Part shown: positions 1 to 24,300 of the stretch, piece after piece
Position numbering within the stretch: the first letter of the stretch is position 1
How the letters are laid out: the number at the start of each line of letters is the position of its first letter
From: Strix aluco
Taxonomy: Eukaryota; Chordata; Aves; Strigiformes; Strigidae
NCBI RefSeq assembly: GCF_031877795.1
Contig: NC_133935.1
Span: 72,062,303-72,126,302, forward strand
Length of the DNA: 64,000 bases
Direction: 5' to 3'
Program-made: the position numbers and the translations under genes
The notes under the pieces: generated by a model
Told to the model about the DNA's origin: nothing
Database searches by the model: none
The model's input: only the letters and a program-made list of their open reading frames with translations

Positions 1-612
1 CAGGGTGGGACAGCTCACACCGGCAAAGTGCTGCCATGCATGGGTTCAGGCTCTCCGGGGAGGACGGGGCAGGCAGGATGGGGCAGGCCCGGGTCATCCT
101 GGCTGTGAGGGAGCAGCAGGACAGCACAGAGCTCTGGCTGGGGGTGGACAATGAGCCACCTCAGAGCACCTGTGTCAGGATTAGAGGGCAACCTATGTGG
201 ATGGCATTGCTGGGGGTGTCTGCTACAGTCTCAGTGGCCAGGAAGAAAGACAAACAGAAGAAGCCTCATGGTTGCAGACCCTTCTCCCAGTGGAGGACTT
301 AAAAGCATTCTGATACCTGCCAGAGGGTCAACACAGAAAGGCACAAGCGGTCCAGGAGGTCTCTGGAGCACTGGTAACTTCCTGACACAGATATGGAGGA
401 GCTGATAAGCGAGGATTGAGCATCTGTCATACAAGGAAAAGCTGAGAGAGCTGGGGCTGTTCAGCCTTGAGAAGAAAATGCTCAGGGGGATCTTATCAAT
501 GCAGGTTGTGGAGTCTCCATTCTTGGAGATATTCAAAATCTAGTTGCCCCTACTGTGAGCACTGGAGTTGAGGACTAGATGATCTCCAGAGGTCAACCTC
601 TGCAATTCTGTA
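1..612 (+). mobile_element. CR1 LINE remnant, internally deleted
   Basis: Roughly the first 300 bases read, in one frame, as the end of the CR1 ORF2 endonuclease domain (for example VREQQDSTELWLGVD followed by CVRIRGQP). From about 405 the sequence switches to the CR1 3' region (AAGCTGAGAGAGCTGGGGCTG, then TTCAGCCTTGAGAAG) and ends in a decayed tail near 612. The reverse transcriptase and most of the 3' region are missing, so this is an old copy that lost its middle. The left end may continue outside the window. Confidence 0.75.
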
Positions 613-2300
613 AATTTTAAAAGAAAGTGAATTTTGAGGACACAGAAATGGCTATGTCCTTTTTCATATCCTCACAGTTGAACCTACCTCTACCAGTACA
701 GTATCAACAAACATACCTGAGAGTGCTGAGAGATGAACTAATAATAAAAACTACACCAGTGTAACACAAAACATTTGTGAAGATTTTAATTGGGACACTT
801 ACTGGAAAACTCAGAAGAGGAAAATGTGGAGCATTAGTTCCTTAGTAATTAATTCCACATTTTGCAAAGATAAGGAAAACATTAGGAAAAAAACATAGAT
901 GTCATGACCAGGATTCATAACACAACCAACCTAACACAAATCAGGAGTTGACATGAAGCGTGAATAATCTTTACAGTTAACCTGCACGTGGATAGACACT
1001 CTGAAGACACTTTTAAATTGAATTGATTTTGACACCAGTAAAAAAGGAAGGCTTTTCTCCCCTCTCAAGCAGATCTACTGTAGTGTCATACAAATGCGTG
1101 AGATTTTAACAGTCTAGCTTTTTTCCATAGGGCTCCCTGAACTGTGTTTAGCTTTGCCAGACTTAGCAGGTGGGCACTGAAGAGTGTCTTCTGCCCCTTC
1201 TACTTCCACGCTTTGAAGAAAAGAGACTACCTTTTACTTTTCTTACCAGAAGAAATAAATTACTAGAAGATAGTAAGACAACAGAAAAGGATGTACATGT
1301 AATCTAAGCCTTCAGATCTGCTGAAAAGATCTATTCATGGTACTACTTTCCTACCACCCAAATTGGTTGCAAAACTCAAAATTCTACACCCATCTGTAAA
1401 GCCCTGCTCCTGCAAAGCTGTACTTTAGGGACAATTACTTTCTACCACCATGCTGAAAGACAGGAATTAATTTTTGTTGACTTGCAGTAATAAAGTTTTA
1501 TTATAAGCTTAGAGTGTCCTCAGTATGCACCCAATCCTTATAAATGTAGGCAATTTGGACAGGGGTATTCAACTCTTCCTAATACCACTCTATTTTGACA
1601 CATGGCAAGATCCAATTATTATCAGGTCTATATTAAGTTAGCTACATAATAAGGAAATGCATATGAATTTGCATTTTTCTGAAGCATAACAATGCATTCC
1701 CTTCTCCAGGAGACAAACCAAACAGCCTCTGCCCTCAGCAATTAAATCAAAATTAGTCAGTTGTGTGAAAAAAAATGTAATGATCAAGACTATTTTTAAA
1801 CCCCTGGATTTGTAATTCTGAATTACATAAACATCTAAACCCACTACTTAATACAGCTTAAGGATCCAAAGCATCTCTTATAAAACTGTATAAAATGAAA
1901 AATAAATATCTGCTGCTTGGAGTTCATTCAAAATGCTGAACTTAAATATCATTCATTCCTCTTCCAGAGTTCAAAGCACAAACACACATTTACTGTAATA
2001 CAACATATATGCTTTACCTAGGGATAGGTATCTTCAAGTAAGAAAAAGAAGTATTTCACTTATGCATAAAAGATAAATTTATGATTTCAGACATGATTTT
2101 TATAGTAAAATTCTTGTATGTGTAACTACTATTAGAGAACAACTTTAAGACATCCCTTGATATGTATTAACATAAATATCACCACCCAGTCCAGTAAAAT
2201 TGTACCAAACTGGCTTTAGTTTTAAACCTGTTCAGTGCTAACAGTCAAGAGCTGGGACTTGATGGTCAACTGACCTTTAAAACATACAGATCAACAAAAA
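613..2300. other. TRMU downstream flank, no gene seen
   Basis: AT-rich unique-looking sequence between the CR1 remnant and the TRMU polyadenylation signal. Only short chance ORFs occur. Several TTTATT or AATAAA strings exist, for example near 1495, and could serve as distal polyadenylation sites for TRMU. I see no coding exon. Confidence 0.5.
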
Positions 2301-2305
2301 ATATG

Positions 2306-2311
2306 TTTATT
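2306..2311 (-). terminator. TRMU: TRMU polyadenylation signal
   Basis: Read on the minus strand this is AATAAA, 62 bases after the TRMU stop codon. It would give a short 3' UTR of about 80-100 nt. Other candidates lie further downstream, so use of this one is inferred. Confidence 0.5.
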
Positions 2312-2373
2312 ATTGTTTTTATTATTCTCAGGCAGCAAATTCTCCAAAGTTCTTCAATAAACAAACCCATATG

Positions 2374-13631
<11,258 letters not shown>

Positions 13632-13740
13632 CACCGCCGCTTCCGGCCGCAGCCCCGCCCTTCCGGGTGCAGCCCCGCCCCTCCGGCCGCCAGCCCCGCC
13701 CCGCCCGGCGGGGTTCCGGCGCTGATCAGGAGCGGGACGG

Positions 13741-14864
13741 GGTAGACCCTGTCAGCTAATGCTGCTGCACGAGTAGCGTGAGCACTTGGTTTACTCGCTT
13801 ATAAAGGCTCGTACCAGGGAGCTCTCGGCCTTTCCCCTTCACCGCTTAACTCGGTGCCGCGCCGCCGGCCTGCCCCTCTCCCCGCAGGGCAGGGGCTGTG
13901 TAGGGGAGGCCATACATTGTTCAACCAAGCAGAAACGGGGAAAAATCAGGAGTGTTCTGGCCCACAACCCTCCCCACTTCAGGCCAACCGAAACCCTCAA
14001 ACAAGGACCCTCCAACTGTCCCTGAGCAACAGGGCTTGGCAAACTGAATTGATCAGAGGAAAACTCATAAGAAAACATTGCAGTCTCCACGGGATTGCTT
14101 CATGTTCATTATCGCTTAATAAGCCCAAGGTGATTCTACCTGGGTCCAGCTGCCACAACAGAGCAGCACAGTCTCCCCTAGCTCCGTGCCCCAGGCAGAC
14201 ATCTGTGCTAATCCTGCTTCAAGAGTCTCTGGCTGTGTGAGCAACCGACTTGTACCTTGAGGTTGGAATGAGGCTTAGTTAAAGACAGATGGAGCTGTCA
14301 ACTGTGTCTGAACCCCCGTGAAGAGTTAGGCTAGTCACTACAGGTGGTGAATCCCAGAAATACTCTGGTGGCCAGGTGCCTGCTTTTAGGAGCACACATT
14401 TGACTCCTGCTTGGTCATAAAGTTCTCATGCTCAAAACCAGGCATCAAAATGTCTGACAAACACCTCTGAACACTTCTTCCAACTTAATGGCTTAGTCTC
14501 CCCTTTCCACCACTTTTTGAATTAATACAAACAGTTGAAAAACCATTTCCATCTTTTGATAATCTTTCATAAGTATATTAAGCTAGTAGATGCAGAGAAG
14601 TCTGTAGTCTCCAAGACATTTATGGGCTACTACTGTGTGCATTTCATCTCCATTCAGCCCCCTGTATTTATAAACTCCCCCTGTATTATCCGAGTGTGGC
14701 AAAAAAAGCATTTTTCTATTCTTTGAGAGTGAGAAAGTTCAAGTCTAACCTTCAAATGTAAAGACTAAACGATCTGGAAGTAACAAGCTGCTGCTTTCTC
14801 CTTTGAATCACACAAATTCAGCTGTTGCTGTTAGCAGAGTCCACTAGCATTGAAGAGTAGAACG
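13741..14864. other. GTSE1-TRMU spacer
   Basis: Region between the TRMU promoter and the GTSE1 polyadenylation signal. It begins GC-rich and becomes AT-rich. I see no gene; short ORFs around 13786-14240 are chance frames in GC-rich DNA. Confidence 0.5.
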
Positions 14865-14870
14865 TTTATT
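14865..14870 (-). terminator. GTSE1: GTSE1 polyadenylation signal
   Basis: AATAAA on the minus strand, about 430 bases after the GTSE1 stop codon. It is the first canonical signal in a good position. Use is inferred. Confidence 0.5.
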
Positions 14871-15302
14871 TCCAAACTTGCTACACTTTTCTATGAAAGA
14901 CCACACTGTATGGAGAACCAATTAATAGTGAAACACTAGAAGAGGTTGCATTTTGTACAACAGTTTGGTAAACAACCCATTTTAAATTAAATATTCATTG
15001 TAAATAGGGGACAAGGAATCAAAGGACAATTGATAGGAAGTAGAGACAGGCTTCCAATACAGAGAATATCCCTTTTTGCCTTGGAGCAACACAGTTTAAA
15101 TACACCCATTGCAGCACATCCATGAACAGAACCATTAATCAGAGTCAGTTTGACTATATCAAGACTGTTAGAATTCTATTGTCTTAATGCAGCTCATCAG
15201 ATTATCTATAGCCATCCTCAAAAAAAAAAAAAATGTATGAAGAGTAACACGTAAACACTTTAAAGATCACAGACACCAAGAATTCTTCATTTCAATTCAA
15301 GT

Positions 15303-18300
15303 TCAGAACTTGAGCAGAGGGGAATCCAGATTTTCTTTGTTTACATCAGGACTCAGAGTGATAAGAGGTGAACTCAAATCAATTAGCTGAAAGAAAAATA
15401 ATAAAATTTAGCTATTGTAGTCAGTATTGTATAACTACTAGCAGCGATAATCTCTATTAACATAGTCTTCAAGTACTTTTTTTGTTTAGGATTCCTATTA
15501 ATATCCAGAAGACCAATACAGGCACCACACTCAAGCTTTTAGGTTCAGGTTTTCAAACATCTAGCTCATTCTTAGCCAAGCACAAGCTTCTCACAAGGTG
15601 GTTATTGCCCATACTCACCTTAAAAGCCTAAAAGGCTTTTCTAAGTTTCACTACTACACACATTCAAATGACACTGTCATCCAGTCAGGGCAGAGCACTG
15701 CTGAACTCCTCTGAACTTGTCCCAGATATCAGACTTCTGTGATCCTCTTTTGAGATACTTTGAAGGACCTGATACTAAATTGATCCCAACCACATCTAAT
15801 GCTGTCAAAGGCTATATCCTCATAGTTATCACCATTCATTTGGCAATATCTAAAGGTATCTACCTTCAAGCCACCCATGTACAAAAAGCACTTGCCCAGA
15901 AATGCTTGTCAAATTTAGAGTAGATACCAACACATCTTTCAACTAAGGAGGGGATTAGGAGAGGAGTTAAACAGGAGAGACAGCCTTGCTTTTTTTGCTG
16001 AAAAGGAGCTGCTGCTGCCAAGAAGTGAAAATTTGTAAGAAAAGAACAAGAGTCAGCATGCCTACTCTACTGAAGACAAGAATTCACTTCCTGCTTCAGA
16101 ACAGTTTAATTCTTTAACTGCTTTAAGCATTAAATTCTCCATCCTCCTTTTCCTATTTGCAGATTGCTCACTGAACTCTAGTTTAAAGTACAGTTTTATT
16201 TTAGACATTATGTTCTCTTTACTTAAGAGCACCCTAGTATGTAGTATTGTATTGAACATATCGAGCCAATATTAAATAATTCTTACAGTACTGTGGAACT
16301 GCTCTGCAGACAAGTATATGCAGCCAGTTGACATTTTTCTGCTAGCATATTTGCACCAGAAGACTTGAATATAAAACTTACCTTCACCTGCCCTGAGAAT
16401 GCAGGCTTTAGAACAGTAATCTTATTCACTTCAGGAGTATTGGAAAGGTCAATCAGAGGTCTACTTTCACATTCCAAAGTGTTTGGAAGAGATTTGTCTA
16501 CTCCAATATCTACCAGTAAGGCCTTAAAAAAAAAGATAATTCAGGTTTTTCCCTCTGTTCTCCATGCTTCCTTCATAAATAATTAGGCAGTCAATTTAGC
16601 TTATACAGTTGTAATAACCACAGGACAGACTTAATTTACAGGTTGGGTATTTTTCATGCAGGATTGTTTGCACACAGTGTAAAAACCTCAGCTCTTGCTC
16701 TGCCAAGGGCTACATCACAAATAGGGAAAATGCAGTGAGACAAAGCAAAAGAGCTCCTTGGGGCATAAAACAATCTTTCGCTTATAAGCAGATTTAAGTC
16801 AGATTTAAAACAGAAGAGTAATAACTCCCTTAATATTTAAATAACTTGACTACAATTATTGTGCAATGTTATTTAGACATATAAACTATTCTGTAGAGCT
16901 CTAAAATTTAGTTATGCTTTTGTCCAATTTAACTACTCTATACATGTGCTAAGCAATTCTGTAACATAGTGTGTCATCAAGCAAGCTAACAAGGAAAATA
17001 CTGATGCAATAACATCAAGTAATTATTCTTCAGATTATTCTACAACTGAATATTTGTAAATCAATAGCCACTTTTACAGGTTAATATTTCAGAACTACCA
17101 GTTCAGTCCTCTCTCCTTAATGCCTGTGGAGCACCAGCTTTCAACATGAAGCCAGTAGATTCTTGGGAGAATGAAAAAGTGTTCACTGGACTAAGTACAT
17201 GACACTTAACTAAGTTTACTGCTACATGGACTTTGGGGTTTAATCCTCACTCATTGTAGGCAGGTTTGTACTGCTGTTAAGTGATTAAGTTTAGCTACAG
17301 CAGTGCATTTTATTTTATTTTTTCAAGAGGGCTTTATGGCTGCAATAGGAACTGCCCTGTGACACTGCTTTTCTAATCGAATCCACAAGGATTTCACAGC
17401 ACCTATCCAGAACTGGAAATTTAATATGAAATCTGCAAGGATTTGACCATTCAGCTTTGAGATGGGAGCGAGCTTAGTGGAAACACTGAACAGATGTCTA
17501 CTGCTGAAAACAGGCACTAGAGGGTGCACACACTTAGTTAATCCATTTTAACTTTGTGTGTACATTATCCTTCATATTGAAATAATTTGTTTTCATGCAG
17601 TTTTACTTACTAGTTCTGTAGAAAAATGTATTGTCATTTCTTACCTCAGTTTGTTTCTCTTCAGCCAACTGATTTCGTACTTCAGCCTCTTTTAATTCAT
17701 TTTCTACTACTTCTGCAGCAGTTTTTTCTGGCGAGAAGTTAAGTGCAAGAGGTAGCACAAGTGGAGGAGATATATCATCTTCTGAAGAAGATACCTGTGT
17801 CTTACTCTCTCTTGTCTGTTTAGAACTAGGGAAAAGAGCATTGGCAGTAATTGAGTTCTATAATCAGCATGAAATACTACAGACAGGCAAGCCAATGCCC
17901 TAATCTAATTTTCTCCTTTTTTACCATAAGTTTTAATGGCCAAAAGGCTTCCCATATTTATATCCAGAAGTATGCTAGTTACTTGCAAAATACAAGATAT
18001 TTTATGCTGCAATAAATTTATAGCCTATCCATGCAAAAAAAGAGCTAACAACTTCATGAAGATTATTTTAATCTTAAATTGAAATATATATGCAGCCTAA
18101 ACTTCACACATGGGAATTTATTTTTTTTAGACTTCAAAGAAACAACTGGCAAACAAGTACTGATACTGCATATCACTGAGAAACCCATTTCAGCCCCTGA
18201 TGAGAGGAAGTACTGACACCAGCTGAAAGACCAGGGCATGTAATCTGAGTAGTATGATAAAGTCATTGTAGAGCATCATTAAAGTCATTGTTCTCTTGAG

Positions 18301-21300
18301 AGAAAAGACTATTTTGGGCATTTAGCCTAAGTAAACATAACGTAGGAAGAGTTTTCTAGGTGTGATTCATTCCTGCTTTAATACTGTTCATCTCCACCAA
18401 CCATGAAGCAAGCCTGCGTATATATATATGGCACTTGTGAGATGTTGAACTGATAATATGAAAAAGCCAACATAATTATGTTTGTTTTCTCTGAACATAA
18501 ACAACAGTGTAGGATTCATCCATTCTGCAAGCAATTATTTCAAATGAGACAGATAAACCTGCACAGAAAGTAAATGCCAGTCAACTAAATCCTTGGCTTT
18601 TTGACTGATGCTTTAACAAAGTGTAATTTTACAGAAGTGTTGGCAACAGTATAAAACAAAGTTAAGAGCAATACGTATTTTAGCCAGCTACTTCCATTCA
18701 TCAGAAGGCAATAGCAAAATAACGCCAACGCCAAATATGTTTTCAGTCAGAGCATCAGATACAAGTCTTAAGTTGTCTGCTAGCTAAAGAAATACAAATA
18801 TAATCTCTAATAGGAAGTTAATTCTTTAATGTTAGATATTGACTCATCTCAGTAAGGCTTATAGTATTTTACTAGTCATAAGACAGAAATCTTTATTAGG
18901 CCTATACAGCATCTGTGCTCAAATGCTTTATTCTAACATTTAGCAGAGGTCCCTGAAACCTGAAAGTCATAATTAAAATTCATTTAGAGGCAGTTTGTCT
19001 ACAATACTCATTTCATGGAGGTTTCTTTCTTACCCAGCTGTAAAAGTCTTTTTGGTAGAAAAGCTGGAACGGTGGCGAGCAGATGCAGCATGTGAAGAAA
19101 ATGCCATTCTTGGTGCAGTTTTAGGAGTCACTGCTGGAAATCCTGAGATACGACGAACAGGTGTAGGTAAACCAGACCGTTTCAGACTGGCAGGAGTCAT
19201 GGAGACAGATGTCTCAAGAACACAAGAATTCTGAAAGAACTGATCTTCTGAGGCTTTCATAGGAGTGCTGACTGCCATGGCACTAAAAAGAGGAACATGC
19301 ATTAGCCAAAAGCTTCTAGAAACAGTTTAATTCGAACTATTCTACAAACATTAGAAATCAGTTTCCCTTTGGTCAGCAAGGAAACAGTAATCATCATAAA
19401 GTTGATAATCACAGCATAGCATGGGCTTTACTTCATTAGAATTCTTTTATGAATGACCTGAGTCTATTTAGCACTGCAAAGAAAACTCCATTCTGGAGAG
19501 GTGGGGGGTGTGTTTGGTTTAGTTTTGGGTTTCAGGGTTTGTTTTGGTTTGTGCATTTGTTTTTTTTTAAATCAGTTCCAACAGGCATTAACACAACTAA
19601 CCTGGAGGGGCCCAGAGGACTAGACAATGAAGTTAGAACTTTTAAAGATTATTGCAACATCCGACCATGTTGCATTCTAAGAAGTATGCCTTGGTACATT
19701 CAATTTTCAGTTAAGCCCTACCTTCCAAGTGTGCCACAAAATGTTAATCCAAGAGATGGTGTTGCTTTTGGTGCTGATTTGTTTGGTGTATCTAAAGAGA
19801 AAAGTTTTGTTATTTGCTATCCACATTCATATTTATTTTTAAAATAACTTATATCTTTCAGTTAAAATAATTCTTTTCAAGAAGTGGACAGAATTGTAAT
19901 GGAACAAATAACCAGCATTCAAGGTAACATTTGCTTTTAATAGCCAATCTAGAAGACAGGTCATGCAAAGTATGTGCTTACCTCCAGTCTTCACTGGAAC
20001 CTTACTTTGACTAGCAGGAACGGACAAAACTCTAGCTTTGGGCTTTGGACACAGGCTTCCTTCTGTTGCACTTCCATCTTTATTCTGCTGACAAAGCTTC
20101 TGCAGACTGGGAACAGAGCTCAGCCTCTGAATTCCACTGCCTACAGCCTCAGATGGTGTTGCAGAAGCTGAAGATTTAGCCAAGCTTACACCACTAGATA
20201 TTTTGGTAGTACTAGCTGATCTTGCTTGCTTTCTGGATTTCTCAGTATTGGCAGCCTGCAGAGATGACACTCTGGTAGGTCTGACAAGGGCCAGCCTGTT
20301 TGTACTAGATGAAAGTTTAGAGCCACTTGCACTAGCTTTTGAAGACGTGCTTGATTTTCCTGAAATAGAAAGTTGTTATACTTCTGAATCATCGCTTACT
20401 GCTAAGTTTTTGACTAAGCAGAATAATGATACATACAGGAAAGAAAAACAGCAATTTACACCATTTAAATTTATGTTCAAACAATCTAAGTTTGAGGAGA
20501 ACATGTACAACTACTGAAAACTTACTCCCTGAATTCTCCTGCAATTTTGTTTGTTTAAGAAAGTCTCCTCACCAGATTCCTGAATTACTGCAATCAAGTC
20601 AAAGAATATTCTTCAAGGAATGCCAAAACAGTCTGCAGATTCAAATTACATTTTCAACATTTTCTCCCAGCACAGTTAGCTCTTAAGCAGGCATTCAAAA
20701 AGGTAGTAGTTCAAGATGCACTGATTAACACCATAGGCTAAACTACCACACAAGTACTTTTCTTAGTTCTCTGTATGGTTCTTTTAGTTTGTAGGTTACT
20801 TTCATTAATAGGATAAATCTTGACTAGACACTTCTATCATATAAAATAATTTTTACTAAGCATTAACTTTTACTGATATATTATTATCCATCCAGAAACA
20901 CAGTACAAAAGAAAAATTTGCAGTAACTTTATATCTTGATAAATCTATAAGAACTGTGGTGCTTACATCTGTCAGTAGTTTTAGGAGACTATTCTCCTGA
21001 TCCTTCAAGGCTTAGTGAAAGGGTCAAATTGATGTCCTCATAGTATAAGCCTCTTGCTTGTATTCAGTTATCTCCCCAGAAGTTTTTTTTGTTTTGGTCC
21101 CCCCCCCCCCGCCCAATCTGCTCGAGTAAAGCTCATCCTTTGATTAGGCTTACGGAAACTCAGAACTAGGCCTTCCACCTTCCTTCCATATTTTGGTTTT
21201 TTTAGTGTTGGGTTGTGGGTTTGGTTTTTTTTTTTTTAAATTCAAGTTAGACAAGCTTACGGCATTTAGAAGCTCATGTACTTGTCTATAAGATCATGTA

Positions 21301-24300
21301 CAAAAGGATTAGGTTTCCCAAGGCATTACTTTCTAGCTGTGTCAGACCCTTGCAAATAGGCATCAGGCTTACGTGAACTTAATTTTTACCAATGATAGAA
21401 GTGTAAGGTTTATCTTTAGTCCACAGATATTTATTGGGCTAGGCTACAAAATTTTATTCTCCATTGAAAATGTTTCTTAGTGCTTGTATGTACTGGACAG
21501 CATTAAAACATATCCAAATCCACAGTTCAAGGCATGCTTAACTACTCCAAAATTGATTTGTGGCACAAATCTGTAGTAAGAGTGATTACCATTTTTTCCT
21601 ATGGGAGAAATCGGTAAACTTGAATTCAGACTTGAGTTCATGCTGGAAATCGATGACAAAGATGAAGTCTTTCTTGTGAGACCACTGGCAACACCGGGAA
21701 GTTTCAGATGTGTTATCTTCTTTAAGCCAGGCTGAATCAGAGAATATAGTTTATTCAAAAGCAAAAAACCTATATAACACATTATTTTGCCATGCTTTTT
21801 CTTGGTATTCTAGCTTATTTGTGAATTTTAGAGAAGCTCCTTCCTCAGATTACAGTTTAAAAAGTTAATTTTCTTAGAAAGAGTTCATTATATCTGTGTT
21901 ATTATACAGAACTGGAACATCAGATCTAGGAGGTGGACTGTTATTTTTGTCCCTGCCACAAACTTGAGTATGGACTTAAAGGGATTAAAGAATAAAAGGA
22001 GTAACCCCAGGCACCAGTATATGCTGGGCACCAACCAGCTGGAAATCAGCTTTGCAGAAAAGGCCCTTAGGAGTACTGGTGGACAAGCTGAACATGAGCC
22101 AGCAACATGCCCTTGCAGCAAAGAATGCTAACAGTATCCTGGGCTGCATTAGGAGTGTTGGCAGCAGGAGGTCAAGGGAGATGATCCTTCCCCTCTGCTC
22201 ACCACTGGGGAGGCCACACCTGAAGATCTGTGTCCAGTTCCAGGCTCCCCAATATCTGGAGCTACTGGAAAGAGTCCAGCAAAGGGCCACTAAGATGATG
22301 AAGGGACTGGAACATCTCCCATCTGAGGAAAGGTTTAGAGAGCTGGGACTGTTCAGCCTAGAGAAGGCTCCAGGTGGATGTCATCAATATATACAAATAT
22401 CTGAAAAGACAGTGTCCAGCGGTTCCCAGTGACAGGACCTAAGGCAATGGGCAGACTGAAACACAGGAGGTTCTACCTCTGAACATCTGGAAAGACTTTT
22501 ATACTGCAAGGGTCACTGAGCACTGGCAGAGAGTGCCCAGAGAGGTTGCCGAGTCTCCATTGTTGGAGATATTCAAAAGCCATCTGGCCATGGTCCTGGG
22601 CAACCAACTCTAGGTGGTCCTGCTTGAGCAGAGGGTTGGACCAGGTGACCTCAAGGGGTCCTTCCATCATTAACCATTCCATGAATCAGTGAAGTGGCAT
22701 GCAGCATGGAAGCAGGTGTCTAAAGCTTCAGAACAACTCCTGACAGCTATAGGTATTCTACCTTCATACAAATTATCCAGGGCTGCATCCAGAGAAGTGT
22801 GGCCAGCAGGTCAGGGGAGGTGATTCTCCCCCTCTAGTCCACTCTTGTGAGACCCCACCTGCAGTGCTGTGTCCAGCTCTGGGCCCCCCAACATAAGAAC
22901 AGGGACCTGCTCAAGCAGGTCCAGAGGAGGGACACAAAGATGATCAGGGGGCTGGAGCACCTCCCCTATGAGGACAGGCTGAGAGAATTGGGGTTGTTCA
23001 GCCCAGAGAAGAGAAGGCTCCGGAGAGACCTTAGAGCGGCCTTCCAGTACTTAAAGGGGGCTACAGGAAAGCCAGAGAGGAACTTTTTACCACAGAGTGT
23101 AGTGATAAGACAAGAGGTAATGGTTTTGAACTGAAAGAGGGTAGATTTAGGTTAGATACAAGGAAGAAATTCTTCACTGTGAGGGTGGTGAGGCATTGGA
23201 ACACGTTGCCCAGAGATGTTGTGGCTGCCCCCTCCCTGGAAGTGTTCAAAGCCCGGTTGGATGGGGCTTTGAGCAACCTGCTCTAGTGGAAGGTGTCCCT
23301 GCCCATGGCAGGGGGGTTGGAACTAGGTGATCTTTAAGGTCCCTTCCAACCCAAACCATTCTATGATAAGTTACAGAAACTTATTCATATGGTATGTATA
23401 GTTAACTACACACATCAAAAACTTTGTTTCTTGCAGAAAATTGCTGATCACTTACCTGCAAGCTAGTGCTTTAAAAACAACGGTAATGCTTGTTAATCCA
23501 ACACATTTATAGTTGCTCTTAAGTATGTTCACTGTGTTATAGACTTAGTACACACATTCAAGAATAGCAATTACAGAACAGAAACTACTTTTCCTTAAAA
23601 CTGTTATAAACAACAATATTGCTTTAAAATAAAAAGTAAACTATATTCAGTTTTTTCTTTTTATCAGAATATCACAAAAAATATTTTCATATTAAGAATG
23701 TTTGCCATTACCTTACTTGGAGCAGGAAGGGCTTTTTTGTCTTGCACTGAGGAACTGCCACTTAACGAAGACTCGAAGACATCTGAAGTTGTACTAGATT
23801 TATCAGAAGTTAGATCTTCAGAAGATCCCATGCTATTCAAGTCTCTTTTTGTAGAAATACTAGTATGTTTTCCTGGTTTGGGCTGCAAATTTCAATGCAA
23901 CATTTTAAAAGCTACTAGCATTTCTAGAAACTACTATAAAGCTTTTTACACAAATTGATTTTGTTAAGAAACCAAGCCAACAATGAAGAAGCCTTTGAAC
24001 CCAGTCAAGTCCTTAGTCTTTAGACTAATATAGTTTAGTCTAGTGAGTGTATTTGCTAAGTACTAAAACATGCAATTCAGATCTGAGACAAGTTGTGGAG
24101 AGAACTAGAGCCAAAAGATTTTCCTGTTCTACTAAAATAATTGTGGGTTTTTTCCCCCTCCTCACCTCCATTGACAAGGGTTAACTGTAAACAAAGCCAT
24201 TCCATTTTTGCACATTAAGTCACCAAGAACAGTGCAGTAATTTTACCAGCAAAAAACCAGTGTTTAAACAGAAGCCAGGAATGATGGTATTCACAAAACC

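Noticed and set aside
23061-23276. Minus-strand 71-codon ORF, nearly identical to a frame at 35507-35722
   Set aside because: The similarity is explained by both lying on the antisense strand of the same CR1 subfamily.
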